Assembly (NCBI RefSeq): GCF_018986435.1
Contig: NZ_JAHMIN010000002.1
Coordinates: 251,469 to 300,967 of the forward strand
From: Hahella sp. HN01
GTDB lineage: Bacteria > Pseudomonadota > Gammaproteobacteria > Pseudomonadales > Oleiphilaceae
DNA: 49,499 bases
Direction of reading: 5' to 3'
In this document: positions 25,928 to 34,911 of the stretch, in pieces
How the letters are laid out: the number at the start of each line of letters is the position of its first letter
How positions within the stretch are numbered: position 1 is the stretch's first letter
Notes under the pieces: model-generated
The model's database searches: none
Told to the model about the DNA's origin: nothing
The model's input: only the letters and a program-made list of their open reading frames with translations
Program-made: the position numbers and the translations under genes

Positions 25928-27172
25928 ATGAAACACGAAATTAAGACGATCGAACTTCCCTGCGGCAAGCTTGAGGTGGGTATGTTCGTCAGCCAGCTGG
26001 ATCGTCCCTGGCTGGATACGCCGTTTCCGTTACAAGGCTTTTTGCTGCGCACCCGGCGTGATATCGAATTACTGCAACAGTTTTGCGATTACGTTTATAT
26101 CGATACGGTTAAAGGGCGCAAACCCAAGGGCGGCGTTTCGCCTTTGTCTGTAAACATCAAGGACTCCCTGCAGCGTCGTCGCAAATTGTTGCCTGGCGTC
26201 AAGCTGCACAATTATGTGGATGTCGCGCCGCTGGAAGAAGAGATGCCGGTGGCCAAAGCGCTCTACAAAGATTTCAGCGCCAACGTCGCCTATCTGATGG
26301 ATGAAATGAGTCGCGGCGCTTCCTTCCAGCTCAAGAAATTTCAGGCCCTGGTGGCGCCTATGGTGGAGAGCGTTATCCGCAATCCGGACGCCTGCGCCTT
26401 GATGGCCCGCATGAAGAATCAGGACTCCTACGCCTACAAACACTCCATGAGCGTTTCCGTCTGGTGCGTCATCATGGGGCGCCAGTTGGGGCTGTCGCAG
26501 AAAGATCTGGAGGAGCTGGCGGTTGGCGGGCTGTTATTGGATGTGGGCAAGCTGCAACTGCCAGCGGAGCTGTTGATGCAGGCGCGCCGCCTTGAAGATC
26601 ATGAGTTCGAACTGATGAAAAGCCATGTGGCGCGCGGCATGGAGACCGTGCAGAACATCGAAGGCGTCAGCCGCACGATATTGGCCATGGTGGAGAATCA
26701 TCATGAGCGCCACAATGGCTCCGGTTATCCTCGGGGCATGGCGGCGAACGCGATTCCCATCTATGCGCGCATCGCGTCTCTGGCGGATTGCTATGACGCC
26801 ATCACCAGCCAGCGTCCTTATGCTCATCCTCTGCCGCCCTCGGAAGCGGTGCGCAAGTTGTATGAATGGCGCAACGTGGAATTTCAGGCGGAACTTGTAG
26901 AAGAGTTTATCCAGGCGGTGGGCATCTATCCTGCCGGCACCCTGGTCGAATTGACCGACGGACAAGTGGGCATCGTCATCGGAGAATATCGCTCCAGACG
27001 TCTGCGTCCCCGTTTGTTGATGTTGCTGGATGGCGAGAAAAACCTCTACGACGTCCCCAAAGAGCTCGATTTGCTGGATTGTCTGGAAACCAGCGCAGGG
27101 CGGCCGCTGCATATCGAACGCAGCCTGGAGCCGGGCTCTTATGACATTGATCCTGAAACGCTCTATATCTAG
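25928..27172 (+). CDS. DUF3391/HD-GYP protein with degenerate HD motif
   Basis: This is a 414-residue cytoplasmic protein with an N-terminal DUF3391 region (residues 5-130) and an HD-GYP domain (about 145-325). HD-GYP enzymes hydrolyse c-di-GMP to GMP or pGpG using a bound metal cluster. Here His172, Lys208, His258-His259, Asp287 and Asp290 are kept and the GYP motif is intact (HHERHNGSGYP). But the defining HD pair reads LD (Leu204-Asp205 in GGLLLDVGK), and the Asp of the usual DGxGYP is Asn263. Loss of a metal-ligand His suggests weak or absent catalysis and perhaps a c-di-GMP sensor or adaptor role. It is 11 bases upstream of an EAL protein, so the two are probably co-expressed. Confidence 0.9.
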   Translation: MKHEIKTIELPCGKLEVGMFVSQLDRPWLDTPFPLQGFLLRTRRDIELLQQFCDYVYIDTVKGRKPKGGVSPLSVNIKDSLQRRRKLLPGVKLHNYVDVAPLEEEMPVAKALYKDFSANVAYLMDEMSRGASFQLKKFQALVAPMVESVIRNPDACALMARMKNQDSYAYKHSMSVSVWCVIMGRQLGLSQKDLEELAVGGLLLDVGKLQLPAELLMQARRLEDHEFELMKSHVARGMETVQNIEGVSRTILAMVENHHERHNGSGYPRGMAANAIPIYARIASLADCYDAITSQRPYAHPLPPSEAVRKLYEWRNVEFQAELVEEFIQAVGIYPAGTLVELTDGQVGIVIGEYRSRRLRPRLLMLLDGEKNLYDVPKELDLLDCLETSAGRPLHIERSLEPGSYDIDPETLYI

Positions 27173-27183
27173 ATGGAGTCATC

Positions 27184-28482
27184 ATGAGCGACGCCCTCAA
27201 CACGACGACGCCGCAGCGCAGTGAGTTTCTGCAGGAACTGCGGCGCGCTGCGACAGTGTTGCCGGAGGGGCGCGCGCTGGGCGTCATTGTCTTCGATCTG
27301 CGGCGTTTGCTGAGGACCAACGAAGTCTATGGCGACGCGGTCGGCGATCACCTGTTTCAGGCCGTCGGCGAGCGCCTGCATAAACTCAGGGAAGGAAAAG
27401 GTCCCGTCTTTTGCGTGGGTGACGGACGCTTCGCCATCACGGTGCAGGCGGTCAGCGCGGCGATATTGCAGTTGGCGGCGCAGCAAATGCTAAAGATGCT
27501 GGAACAGCCCTTGGATATCGATAGTCACCGTCTCAGCGTGCACCTCACCTGTGGCGGCGCCAGTTATCCCGCTCATACCTCCAAGCCTGAGACCTTGCTG
27601 AATTGCGCGGAGCAGGCACTGTCCGGGGCCAAGTATCTGCGCGTGCGTTATATGGATTACAGCGACATGCCGGAAAGCCATCGGCTGGGAGACTGGAATA
27701 TTGAAAAGGAAGTCATTCAGGCGATTGAGCAGAACTCCCTGGAGCTGTATTTCCAGCCCAAAATCCATATTCCCTCGCAGACCGTCGCCGGCGCTGAAGC
27801 GTTATTGCGGTGGCGCAGTCCGACCCGAGGATATGTGTCGCCGGAACTGTTTATCCCCTATATCGAAAACGCCGGTCTTTCCTATGAACTGCAGAAGTGG
27901 GTGCTCAATACCGCCTTGCGCCTGGGACGCGACTGGCTGGACCGCTATCCTGACTTTGCCCTGGCGGTGAATATCTCGCCGGAGTTTGTCTCCAATCCTG
28001 AACTGAGCAATCTGGTGCTCGGAGCGCTCGGCATATGGGACGCTGAGCCGGAAAACCTGGTGCTGGAGCTGACGGAAACGGTGCTGTTATGGGAGCGCAA
28101 CCGCAGCATCGATAATCTGGAGTCGCTGAGAGTGACCGGCGTGTCCGTCGCGATTGACGACTTCGGCACCGGTTACTCATCGCTGGAATATTTCAAAGAT
28201 CTGCCCGCCAACCAATTAAAGATCGATAAGGCGTTCGTCTTTCGCATGCTGGACCATCCTGCGGACGGCGACATGGTGGGTCTGATGATCCGGCTGGCGC
28301 ACATCTTCGGCATGCAGGTGGTGGCGGAGGGCGTGGAGGACGCCGCCTCGTTGCATCGTCTGGCCGCGATGGGCTGTGAGCAGGCGCAGGGCTATTATTT
28401 TTGCAAACCCATTCCCCGCGACGCCTTCACCGAATGGATGCATGCCTTTGATCCGGCGCAGTATTTCCGCGAAGACGCCTAG
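27184..28482 (+). CDS. EAL-domain c-di-GMP phosphodiesterase with degenerate GGDEF
   Basis: This is a 432-residue cytoplasmic protein. The N-terminal GGDEF-like domain (about residues 20-160) carries VGDGR at 78-82 in place of GGDEF and so cannot make c-di-GMP; it may bind GTP as a sensor. The EAL domain (about 172-425) has its key residues: EALLRW 205-210, Asn263, Glu295, DDFGTGYSS from 325, Lys346, Glu382 in VAEGVE, and QGYYFCKP. It should hydrolyse c-di-GMP to pGpG. It follows the degenerate HD-GYP gene with an 11-base gap and is convergent with gap, 19 bases apart. Confidence 0.92.
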   Translation: MSDALNTTTPQRSEFLQELRRAATVLPEGRALGVIVFDLRRLLRTNEVYGDAVGDHLFQAVGERLHKLREGKGPVFCVGDGRFAITVQAVSAAILQLAAQQMLKMLEQPLDIDSHRLSVHLTCGGASYPAHTSKPETLLNCAEQALSGAKYLRVRYMDYSDMPESHRLGDWNIEKEVIQAIEQNSLELYFQPKIHIPSQTVAGAEALLRWRSPTRGYVSPELFIPYIENAGLSYELQKWVLNTALRLGRDWLDRYPDFALAVNISPEFVSNPELSNLVLGALGIWDAEPENLVLELTETVLLWERNRSIDNLESLRVTGVSVAIDDFGTGYSSLEYFKDLPANQLKIDKAFVFRMLDHPADGDMVGLMIRLAHIFGMQVVAEGVEDAASLHRLAAMGCEQAQGYYFCKPIPRDAFTEWMHAFDPAQYFREDA

Positions 28483-28501
28483 CGCTGCGCGTTCGTCCGT
28501 T

Positions 28502-29500
28502 TCAGGCGCTCATCATTGTCAGCGCAGTGTCCAGCATACGATGAGAAAAACCCCATTCGTTGTCATACCAGGCCAGCACCTTGACCATGCCTTCATGAGA
28601 CTGGGTATGGTTGGCGTCGAAGATGGCGGAGGCGGTGGAATGAGTGAAGTCGATGGAGACCAGCGGCTGGTCGTTGTACTCCAGGATCGGCGTCTCCCGG
28701 CTGGCCGCCAGCATCATGGCGTTGATCTCCTCGGCGCTGACATGGCGCGCCACCTTTAAAGACAAGTCCAGCAGGGACACATTGGCGGTGGGCACCCGCA
28801 CCGCCATGCCGGTCAAACGCCCCTCCAGCCCCGGCAGCACCTTGCCAATGGCGCGCGCGGCTCCGGTGCGGGTGGGGATCATGGACAGCCCGGCGGCTCT
28901 GGCGCGGAACAGATCTTTCTTATGCGCCAGGTCCAGCAGATGCTGGTCGTTGGTATAGCTGTGAATGGTGGTCAGCACGCCTTGTTCGATGCCCAGATTC
29001 TCATGCAGCACCATCGCCACCGGCGCCAGGCAGTTGGTGGTGCAGGAGGCGTTGGAGACGATGGTGTGACGGGCTTCAAGCACATGTTCATTGACGCCGT
29101 ACACCACCGTGGCGTCGGCGTCTTCGGAAGGGGCCGAGATCAGCACTTTCGAGGCGCCGGCCATGATATGGGCCTCGGCCTTTTCCCGTTTGGTGAATTT
29201 GCCGGTGCATTCCAGCACCAGATCCACATTGGCCACCGCCCAGGGTAATTCCAGAGGGTCGCCGTGTTGCAGCATGGCGATGTCGTCGCCGGCGACGCGC
29301 AACAGTTCGCCACTGAGCCGCACTTCCTGATTGAATTTGCCATGAATGGAGTCGTAGCGCAGCAGGTGGGCGCAGGTCTCCCGGTCCGCCAGATCGTTGA
29401 TCGCCACCACCTGGATCATGTCCCGATATCCGGACTCATAGATAGCGCGTAGTACATTGCGTCCAATGCGACCGAAACCGTTGATGCCGACCCGTATCAT
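28502..29500 (-). CDS. gap: Type I glyceraldehyde-3-phosphate dehydrogenase
   Basis: This is a 332-residue enzyme that oxidises glyceraldehyde 3-phosphate to 1,3-bisphosphoglycerate with NAD. The N-terminal GINGFGRIGR (5-14) and Asp36 in INDLADRE indicate NAD use. The catalytic Cys153 is in NASCTTNCLAP, His180 is in TTIHSYTND, and WYDNEWGFSHRML is at the C-terminus. The WGFS form resembles Pseudomonas GapA and also erythrose-4-phosphate dehydrogenases, so the latter role is an alternative. It ends 19 bases from the convergent EAL gene. Confidence 0.92.
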   Translation of the reverse strand: MIRVGINGFGRIGRNVLRAIYESGYRDMIQVVAINDLADRETCAHLLRYDSIHGKFNQEVRLSGELLRVAGDDIAMLQHGDPLELPWAVANVDLVLECTGKFTKREKAEAHIMAGASKVLISAPSEDADATVVYGVNEHVLEARHTIVSNASCTTNCLAPVAMVLHENLGIEQGVLTTIHSYTNDQHLLDLAHKKDLFRARAAGLSMIPTRTGAARAIGKVLPGLEGRLTGMAVRVPTANVSLLDLSLKVARHVSAEEINAMMLAASRETPILEYNDQPLVSIDFTHSTASAIFDANHTQSHEGMVKVLAWYDNEWGFSHRMLDTALTMMSA

Positions 29501-29615
29501 ATGTAACCCCTTCGCATGGCCTTTTTGCGGCGGCCGCCCCTGGCATTGTCCGTTAACAGAGTGACTAGGTTAAGTCTTTGATCTGTGTACGAAATGACGC
29601 CAAGGGCAGACTACC

Positions 29616-29635
29616 AAGTTTATTTGCATAAACTT
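29616..29635. promoter_or_regulatory. Palindrome upstream of gap
   Basis: AAGTTTA and TAAACTT form a perfect 7-base inverted repeat with a 6-base TTTGCA spacer. It lies 116-135 bases upstream of the gap start and 40-59 bases after the stop of the NHL-repeat gene. No T-tract follows it on the minus strand, so an operator for gap is more likely than a terminator. Function is inferred from position. Confidence 0.35.
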
Positions 29636-29674
29636 AAGTATAGAGCCTGCGCGAAAGTTCGTTATTTCAGGCCA

Positions 29675-31900
29675 CTAAAGGAACATGGTTGGCGGCGGAT
29701 GCTTCGCGCGCAGGCGCGCGTGGGCCTCCTGCAAACGGTCCAGATGCGTCTCCCTCAGCTCCGGCTGCTGTTGCTCATCAGACTGACTGGCCAGCACCAA
29801 CAAATGCTCTTTAATTTCCTCCGCGGTCGCCTTGGTTTCCGGGTGCATGGCATGCAGATGCGGCGCTGGCGCGCGGCGCAGTCGCACCTGGCGCTCACCA
29901 TTGAGGGCGGGCGCGGGTTTGCGGTCGTCCAGTTCATACAGGTGCACCACATTCAACGCGCAATCGGGTACGGCGATGAAATTGCCGGCGCCATGGAGAA
30001 GAAAAGGCATCCATAACTGTCCAGTGCCGGGTTCGGCCCCCAGGCCCGCATAGCTGCAGATAAACTGGCCGTCCGGGGTAAACACCTTGAGGGCGCGGTT
30101 GACCAGATCGTTCACCACCAGATGGCCATTGACGTAATGCACGCCCGTAGGCAACAGAAAGTGATCGCCGGTCTCGCCGTATCCAGCCTGGCCAAACGCG
30201 CCGACGTAAGTTCCGTCCGCCTCGAAAATCTGAATGCGGTTGTTGAATTGGTCGCTGACGTAGACGCGTCCTTGTTCATCCAGGGTCACGTCGCTGGGGG
30301 AATGAAACTCTCCTGGTCCGGCGCCAAGGCGGCCGAAAGTGCGAACATGACCGACAATGCCGTGACTATCGATGCGCCATTGTGAAATCCGATGATTGCC
30401 GGAATCCGCAATATAAATGTCTCCCTGCGGCGATACCGCCATGCCCATTGGCTTCGACAATTCCCAGGGATCGTCGCCGGGTCCGCCGAAGAAGGTATAA
30501 AGCGTCAGGTCGTTGATGAAAGGGTTGTATTGCAGGACGGAGATAAAGCCGCTCAAGTAGTTGCCGAGCAGCAGCAGGGGAGCGTCTGCGTCGATTTGCC
30601 CGGGCAGGGGTTGTGGCGGCTGGTAAATATCTACGCCCAGCATGCCGGCGAACATGGCGTAACTGATCTGCTCGGGAATTTCCACTTGTTCATTGAGGTC
30701 CGAATGCAGCACCGTGCGCGGCACTGCGTTCATCATCCAAACGCCCACATCCGGGTCTTCCCGCACATTGAGAGCGGAACGCCACCACATCTGACAGGCG
30801 TCCCAGTAATGGAACCACCATTGCGCGGACATCTGCGCCGGCCAGAACGGAGAAGAGGCGTCAATTTGTGGCGAGGTTATCCGGGGCTTGTCCACCATCG
30901 CCACGGAGGTCACATAGTAAAACTGGCCCGGATTACTGCGCGGGTTGCCAGCCTGGGCGATGAATGTGGGGGTATCCAGACCGGGAATCAGATCCTTGGG
31001 ATCAAGCAGGTAGACTGTCGCCAGAATGGGGTCGGACACCAGCAGCCGATTGGTTTTGCCGGGGACGGCAGTGACCTGGATAGGGGCGAAGAAGCCGTGC
31101 ATGGTGTCCAGCGGCTGCCCTTCGCGATCAAAGACGCCAACCTGATATTCGCCGCTGCCGGGAATATACAGGCGGCCATGGGCCACTGACACATCCCGGG
31201 CGACGCCAAGACCGGTCAGTTCGCTGCGCCCGCTGGTGGCGAACGGAACGCCTTTGCCCTGCAGATCGCAACGGAGCACGTTGGCGTGGCCGGTGTTGGC
31301 GATGTACAGGCGACCCTCGTCATCAGAGCTGAGGCCTTGCGGCCACAGCAGCGTGAACTGTTCTCCGCCGCAGTCGATATGCTGGATGTCGTGGCTGAAT
31401 TCGCCGCTTTCAGTGAAAATGGCGATACGGCTGTCGCCCTCACTGTTGGCGTAAAATTCATCCGCTACACAGAGATGACTGTCAATAAAAGTCAGTCCAT
31501 TCGGCCCCACCAGGGGTTCTTTCTGTTTATCCCCAAATACATTGACCACATCCAGCTGCAGATCCTTGCGATACGCGATGACCTGGATGCGACGATTGGC
31601 CAGATCCGACACGTACATGAGCGCTTTCGTAGGATGCGGGCACAGACGGAAGGGCATGTTGAAACGGCCGGGTTCCTTGCCCGGACCTCCGAATACCGCC
31701 AACACCTCGCTGAGGTAAGGATTCATGATCACCAGACGATTGTTGCCGGTGTCCGCGATCCAGACGCGCCGGTGACGGTCCACCGCCAGACCGACTGGCG
31801 AGTTGAAGGTGAACTCAGGATGGGTGGCGAGAACGAAAGGCGTGGCGGCGGTTGCGGCGGTTTCAGTATGACCAAGCGAAGAGCGATAACTCAGCAGCAT
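29675..31900 (-). CDS. Large NHL-repeat beta-propeller protein
   Basis: This is a 741-residue protein with no signal peptide or membrane segment. Two blocks of NHL repeats are visible: an N-terminal block (about residues 25-215, with AVDRHRRVWIADTGNNRLVI and DEGRLYIANTGHANVL) and a C-terminal block (about 485-640, with GDIYIADSGNHRISQW and GRVYVSDQFNNRIQIF). A Trp-rich stretch at about 352-374 (WPAQMSAQWWFHYWDACQMW) interrupts them. The tail is helical and His/Glu/Gln-rich. NHL propellers bind proteins, RNA or ligands; no enzyme motif is clear. I chose ATG 31900 because GGGAG lies 7 bases upstream, rather than an in-frame codon at 32008 that would overlap the previous gene. It lies 67 bases downstream of a periplasmic binding protein gene on the same strand. 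Confidence 0.82.
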   Translation of the reverse strand: MLLSYRSSLGHTETAATAATPFVLATHPEFTFNSPVGLAVDRHRRVWIADTGNNRLVIMNPYLSEVLAVFGGPGKEPGRFNMPFRLCPHPTKALMYVSDLANRRIQVIAYRKDLQLDVVNVFGDKQKEPLVGPNGLTFIDSHLCVADEFYANSEGDSRIAIFTESGEFSHDIQHIDCGGEQFTLLWPQGLSSDDEGRLYIANTGHANVLRCDLQGKGVPFATSGRSELTGLGVARDVSVAHGRLYIPGSGEYQVGVFDREGQPLDTMHGFFAPIQVTAVPGKTNRLLVSDPILATVYLLDPKDLIPGLDTPTFIAQAGNPRSNPGQFYYVTSVAMVDKPRITSPQIDASSPFWPAQMSAQWWFHYWDACQMWWRSALNVREDPDVGVWMMNAVPRTVLHSDLNEQVEIPEQISYAMFAGMLGVDIYQPPQPLPGQIDADAPLLLLGNYLSGFISVLQYNPFINDLTLYTFFGGPGDDPWELSKPMGMAVSPQGDIYIADSGNHRISQWRIDSHGIVGHVRTFGRLGAGPGEFHSPSDVTLDEQGRVYVSDQFNNRIQIFEADGTYVGAFGQAGYGETGDHFLLPTGVHYVNGHLVVNDLVNRALKVFTPDGQFICSYAGLGAEPGTGQLWMPFLLHGAGNFIAVPDCALNVVHLYELDDRKPAPALNGERQVRLRRAPAPHLHAMHPETKATAEEIKEHLLVLASQSDEQQQPELRETHLDRLQEAHARLRAKHPPPTMFL

Positions 31901-31967
31901 GACGGGCTCCCTTTCTGACTGAGCGATACAGTCGGTTTCCGCCCTGCGGCCTGATCTGCAAATCACA

Positions 31968-32735
31968 TCACGGCGGCAGAAACCATTTTCCCTCTGCGAC
32001 CAGCTCATGCAGCGCGTCTTCCAGATCTTTGAGCAACATGGCGGCGTGATCGCGCTTCTTGCTCACGACGAAACGCGCGTCCAGGGAGGACAAACGCTTG
32101 CGATGCAGGTCCTGGACCGGCTGTTTCTTCAGCTCCAGCCGCATAGGTCCATCATAGTTTAGTAGATAATCGCAACGTTTCACTTTGAGCATGCCAATGG
32201 CCTGGGCATGGTTGAAAGCGGAGCAGTCACGGATGCGGTTGACCGGATCGCGGAGAAAGCTGATGGCGCCGCCGTAACTGAATCCATGCAGCAGGACCAC
32301 GCTTTCTCCCACCAGATCTTCAACGCGGTTAATGATTTTCTTGTCGCCTTGCCAATAGGCGTTGAGTTCGATCCGGGCGACGATAGAGTCGCCGACCAGG
32401 GTGGCGCCAGTAAATTCCGGCAAGGTGGCGAGCCCGATCCAGAGATCGATTTTGCCGTCCGCCAGCTCAATCGCCATGCGGCGGGTGGGGCGGGAGACGG
32501 CGCGCCAGGAATACTTTTTTTTCTCCAACAGCATGCGCGCGAGATCAATCAGATAGCCTTCCGGCTTTCCCTCGTCATTGGTGAAGAAAACAGGCGGGAA
32601 TTCGATGTAACCGACGACGACTTCTTTGTCTTCCGCGAGCAGATCGTGAATGTCGACATCAGCGAGAACGGGCGACGAGATCCACGCCAGGGCTCCCGAA
32701 AGCAACAACGTAAACAGACGGTGAAAGGTGTTCAA
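31968..32735 (-). CDS. Periplasmic SBP_bac_3-type solute-binding protein
   Basis: This is a 255-residue secreted protein with a signal peptide of about 25 residues (ISSPVLA, then DVDIHDLL). The fold is that of amino-acid-type binding proteins (PBPb): VVVGYIEFPPVFFTNDEGKPEGYLIDL at residues 39-65 is the ligand-entry strand/helix, and DGKIDLWIGLATLPEF is the second-lobe motif. No permease or ATPase gene is adjacent, and several such stand-alone proteins act in sensing rather than transport. It may be co-transcribed with the NHL gene. Ligand unknown. Confidence 0.82.
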   Translation of the reverse strand: MNTFHRLFTLLLSGALAWISSPVLADVDIHDLLAEDKEVVVGYIEFPPVFFTNDEGKPEGYLIDLARMLLEKKKYSWRAVSRPTRRMAIELADGKIDLWIGLATLPEFTGATLVGDSIVARIELNAYWQGDKKIINRVEDLVGESVVLLHGFSYGGAISFLRDPVNRIRDCSAFNHAQAIGMLKVKRCDYLLNYDGPMRLELKKQPVQDLHRKRLSSLDARFVVSKKRDHAAMLLKDLEDALHELVAEGKWFLPP

Positions 32736-32916
32736 GATGACTCACATTGAATGCATAAGCGTTCAGCCGACGCTCGGCGTTTATTCCGTCAAAACACAGG
32801 AGAGAATCCTGCAGCGAAAGTCCTGTTCGCAGTCGTCAATGCGATAGTGTCAGCCGAACGGAATGCGAGTTCCGGCGGCTGATGCGGGCGTATGACCCTT
32901 CTGACGGTCTGCCTGA

Positions 32917-32943
32917 ACAATGCTATAAAGCATAGCATTGTTG
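32917..32943. repeat. Perfect 10-base inverted repeat downstream of the FKBP gene
   Basis: AACAATGCTA and TAGCATTGTT pair over 10 bases with a 7-base loop. The element starts about 20 bases after the FKBP stop codon on the minus strand and lies upstream of the binding-protein gene at 32735. No T-tract follows, so it is not a standard terminator; it could protect the mRNA 3' end or act as an operator. Confidence 0.5.
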
Positions 32944-32964
32944 CGGGCAAACAATAGCGGCGGA

Positions 32965-33681
32965 TTAGCCGTCGGATTTTTCAGCTTTGACTGACAGCAG
33001 CTCAACTTCGAACAACAAGGTTTCGTTCGGGCCGATGCGACCGTTGCCGCCAGGGCCGTAAGCCAGTTTGGCGGGGATGAAAAGCTGCCACTTGGCGCCG
33101 GGCTTCATCAGCTGCAGCGCTTCAGTCCAGCCGGGAATAACGCCGTTAACCGGGAAGGATACAGGCTCGCCGCGTTGTACGGAGCTGTCGAATACTTCGC
33201 CGTTGATCAGGCTGCCGGTGTAATGCACTTCAACGGTGTCTTGCGCTTTGGGGCTGTCGCCTTCGCCAGCTTTCAGCACTTTGTACTGCAGGCCGCTGTC
33301 AGTGGTGACAATGCCTTCTTTCTTAGCGTTATCGGCCAGGAAGGTGTCGCCTTTCTTGGCGTTTTCCTCAGCCATCTTCTCGAACTGCTCCATTTGCTTC
33401 TTCTGCATGGCCTGCTGATATTGCTGAACCTGCGCAGAGATCTCTTCGTCGGTCATCATGGAAGGCTTGCCGGCGTATGCGTCGGCGACGCCTTTGGTGA
33501 AGCTCTCGATATCCAGCTCAGGCATGGAGTCCGCCAGACGACGACCGAACATTTGACCGAAGCTGTAGCCGGTTTTTTGCGCGTCGTTAGTGAGCTTTTC
33601 CGTTTCCGCATGGACTGCGACAGGCAACGATAACGCCACAGCGCATAGCAGACCGCTCATGCTGGCTAACGCTTTTTTCAT
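32965..33681 (-). CDS. FKBP-type peptidyl-prolyl cis-trans isomerase, secreted (FkpA/Mip type)
   Basis: This is a 238-residue periplasmic folding enzyme. The signal peptide ends near residue 25 (VAVHA, then ETEKL). An FKBP_N dimerisation helix region spans about 30-125 (YSFGQMFGRRLADSMPELD, then a Gln/Lys-rich helix). The FKBP catalytic domain spans about 135-232, with VEVHYTGSLINGEVFDSS, VIPGWTEALQLMKPGAKW and FIPAKLAYGPGGNGRIGPN. It isomerises proline peptide bonds in exported proteins. A TATACT -10-like hexamer and TGAGGAAT ribosome site precede the ATG. It appears monocistronic. Confidence 0.94.
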   Translation of the reverse strand: MKKALASMSGLLCAVALSLPVAVHAETEKLTNDAQKTGYSFGQMFGRRLADSMPELDIESFTKGVADAYAGKPSMMTDEEISAQVQQYQQAMQKKQMEQFEKMAEENAKKGDTFLADNAKKEGIVTTDSGLQYKVLKAGEGDSPKAQDTVEVHYTGSLINGEVFDSSVQRGEPVSFPVNGVIPGWTEALQLMKPGAKWQLFIPAKLAYGPGGNGRIGPNETLLFEVELLSVKAEKSDG

Positions 33682-33808
33682 AATTATTCCTCAAAAAAAA
33701 TTAGATGGATTGGCAGTATAAAGCGCTTTAAGGTACAGCTTTTTGGCGCCCTGCGCTAGGGGATGTCAACGCCGGGATCTGGCAGTATCCCGGGCCTGGT
33801 TCACAGTT

Positions 33809-34312
33809 CTAACCGCCGTTGACTTGTTGCAACTGCTTGTTGCGTTCATTCATGAGGTCGCGCACCGCCTTGGCTTCATCCATGATGTTCAGCGCGCGTT
33901 CGAAACTGAGGGTGTCTTTGTTTTCCGCCTCCTCCAGAGTCTTGCGCGTCTCGGGAGGCAAACCGTCGCGAGGAGATCCGGTGGCGACCTGGCGCTCTTC
34001 CTTCTTCTCCGTGGGAACCGACTGAATAATATTGGTTTTGTTGCTGACGCTGATCACGTCAACATTGACGCCTTCGGGGGGCGGGGCGTCGCTGTACTGC
34101 AGCACGCCGTCAGCGTCGCGCCATTTATAGACCTGGCGCACTACTTCCTGCTCCGGCAGCTTTTTGTCCATGGTCATCAGCGTTGGCGTCTCGGTTCCTT
34201 CCGGTAAGGGCAGCCGCCACATGGGCGAACCTGTCTTATCTTTAATAAAAAAGGGCAGGGCGAGGGCGACCCCAAGCGAGGCCAATGTCAGAAATCGAAA
34301 AATCCACTTCAA
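33809..34312 (-). CDS. DUF4124 domain-containing protein
   Basis: This is a 167-residue protein with an N-terminal membrane anchor or signal segment (residues 3-24) and a central DUF4124 motif, VYKWRDADGVLQYSDAPPPEG, that reads across about residues 61-81. The rest is charged and probably periplasmic and unstructured, ending in a helix rich in Asn, Glu and Gln. DUF4124 proteins are common and uncharacterised in proteobacteria. It follows the TIGR02444-type gene with a four-base gap, so the two are likely one transcription unit. Confidence 0.8.
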   Translation of the reverse strand: MKWIFRFLTLASLGVALALPFFIKDKTGSPMWRLPLPEGTETPTLMTMDKKLPEQEVVRQVYKWRDADGVLQYSDAPPPEGVNVDVISVSNKTNIIQSVPTEKKEERQVATGSPRDGLPPETRKTLEEAENKDTLSFERALNIMDEAKAVRDLMNERNKQLQQVNGG

Positions 34313-34316
34313 AGGT

Positions 34317-34880
34317 TTACATCTCCATGACCAGATTGGCGGCCACTAAGTTCAATTGCGCCTGATTCACTTCCTGCGCGTCATTGAGACGGGAGAAGTA
34401 ATCAAGCAGATTGCGACGGCAAAGAGCAACCGTCTCCACCGCTTCCTGCGGCGCTGATAAATCCTCTTTCCCCGTACCTGATAGTAAAGCATAAATAAGC
34501 GATATTTCGTAGCGTTCAGCCGCCAGTTCCAACTGAAGAATGCGCTGTCTGAGCGCGTGTTGGCGGCAGTCTTGTTTATTCAGCGCGTTACGTGCGGTTC
34601 GCAGCGGCAGAACAATCTCTGCGCGCCAGGAATCGATGGCGCTGAAATCGCTGGCGGGGTTAAAGCGACGCTGACGCAGGGCGAGCCAGCCGCAGGCGAG
34701 CAGCAGGTTCACATCGGCGCCAAACTGGTTTTGCCATTGCAGACAGATTGTCTGTGTTTGCGGGTGTGCGTAGCGCGCCAGAGCATAGTCCCAAAGCGGA
34801 TTGTCCAACTGGGGCGGGCCGCCTTGGGCGGGGTTATTGGAGGCCTCGGGCTGAGGCCTGTCAGGGGCGCTTTTGCTCAT
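34317..34880 (-). CDS. TIGR02444-type conserved protein of unknown function
   Basis: This is a 187-residue soluble, mostly helical protein. A Pro/Gln-rich N-terminus of about 25 residues precedes the conserved core (NPLWDYALARYAHPQTQTIC, QNQFGADVNLLLACGWLALR). I recognise it as the family known as TIGR02444, whose function is unknown. It is divergent from a YheS-type ABC-F gene with only 48 bases between the starts, and this pairing with yheS also occurs in related bacteria to my recollection. It probably shares a transcript with the DUF4124 gene. Confidence 0.75.
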   Translation of the reverse strand: MSKSAPDRPQPEASNNPAQGGPPQLDNPLWDYALARYAHPQTQTICLQWQNQFGADVNLLLACGWLALRQRRFNPASDFSAIDSWRAEIVLPLRTARNALNKQDCRQHALRQRILQLELAAERYEISLIYALLSGTGKEDLSAPQEAVETVALCRRNLLDYFSRLNDAQEVNQAQLNLVAANLVMEM

Positions 34881-34911
34881 AGAAAACTCTTTAATGAATC
34901 GATGGCAAGCG

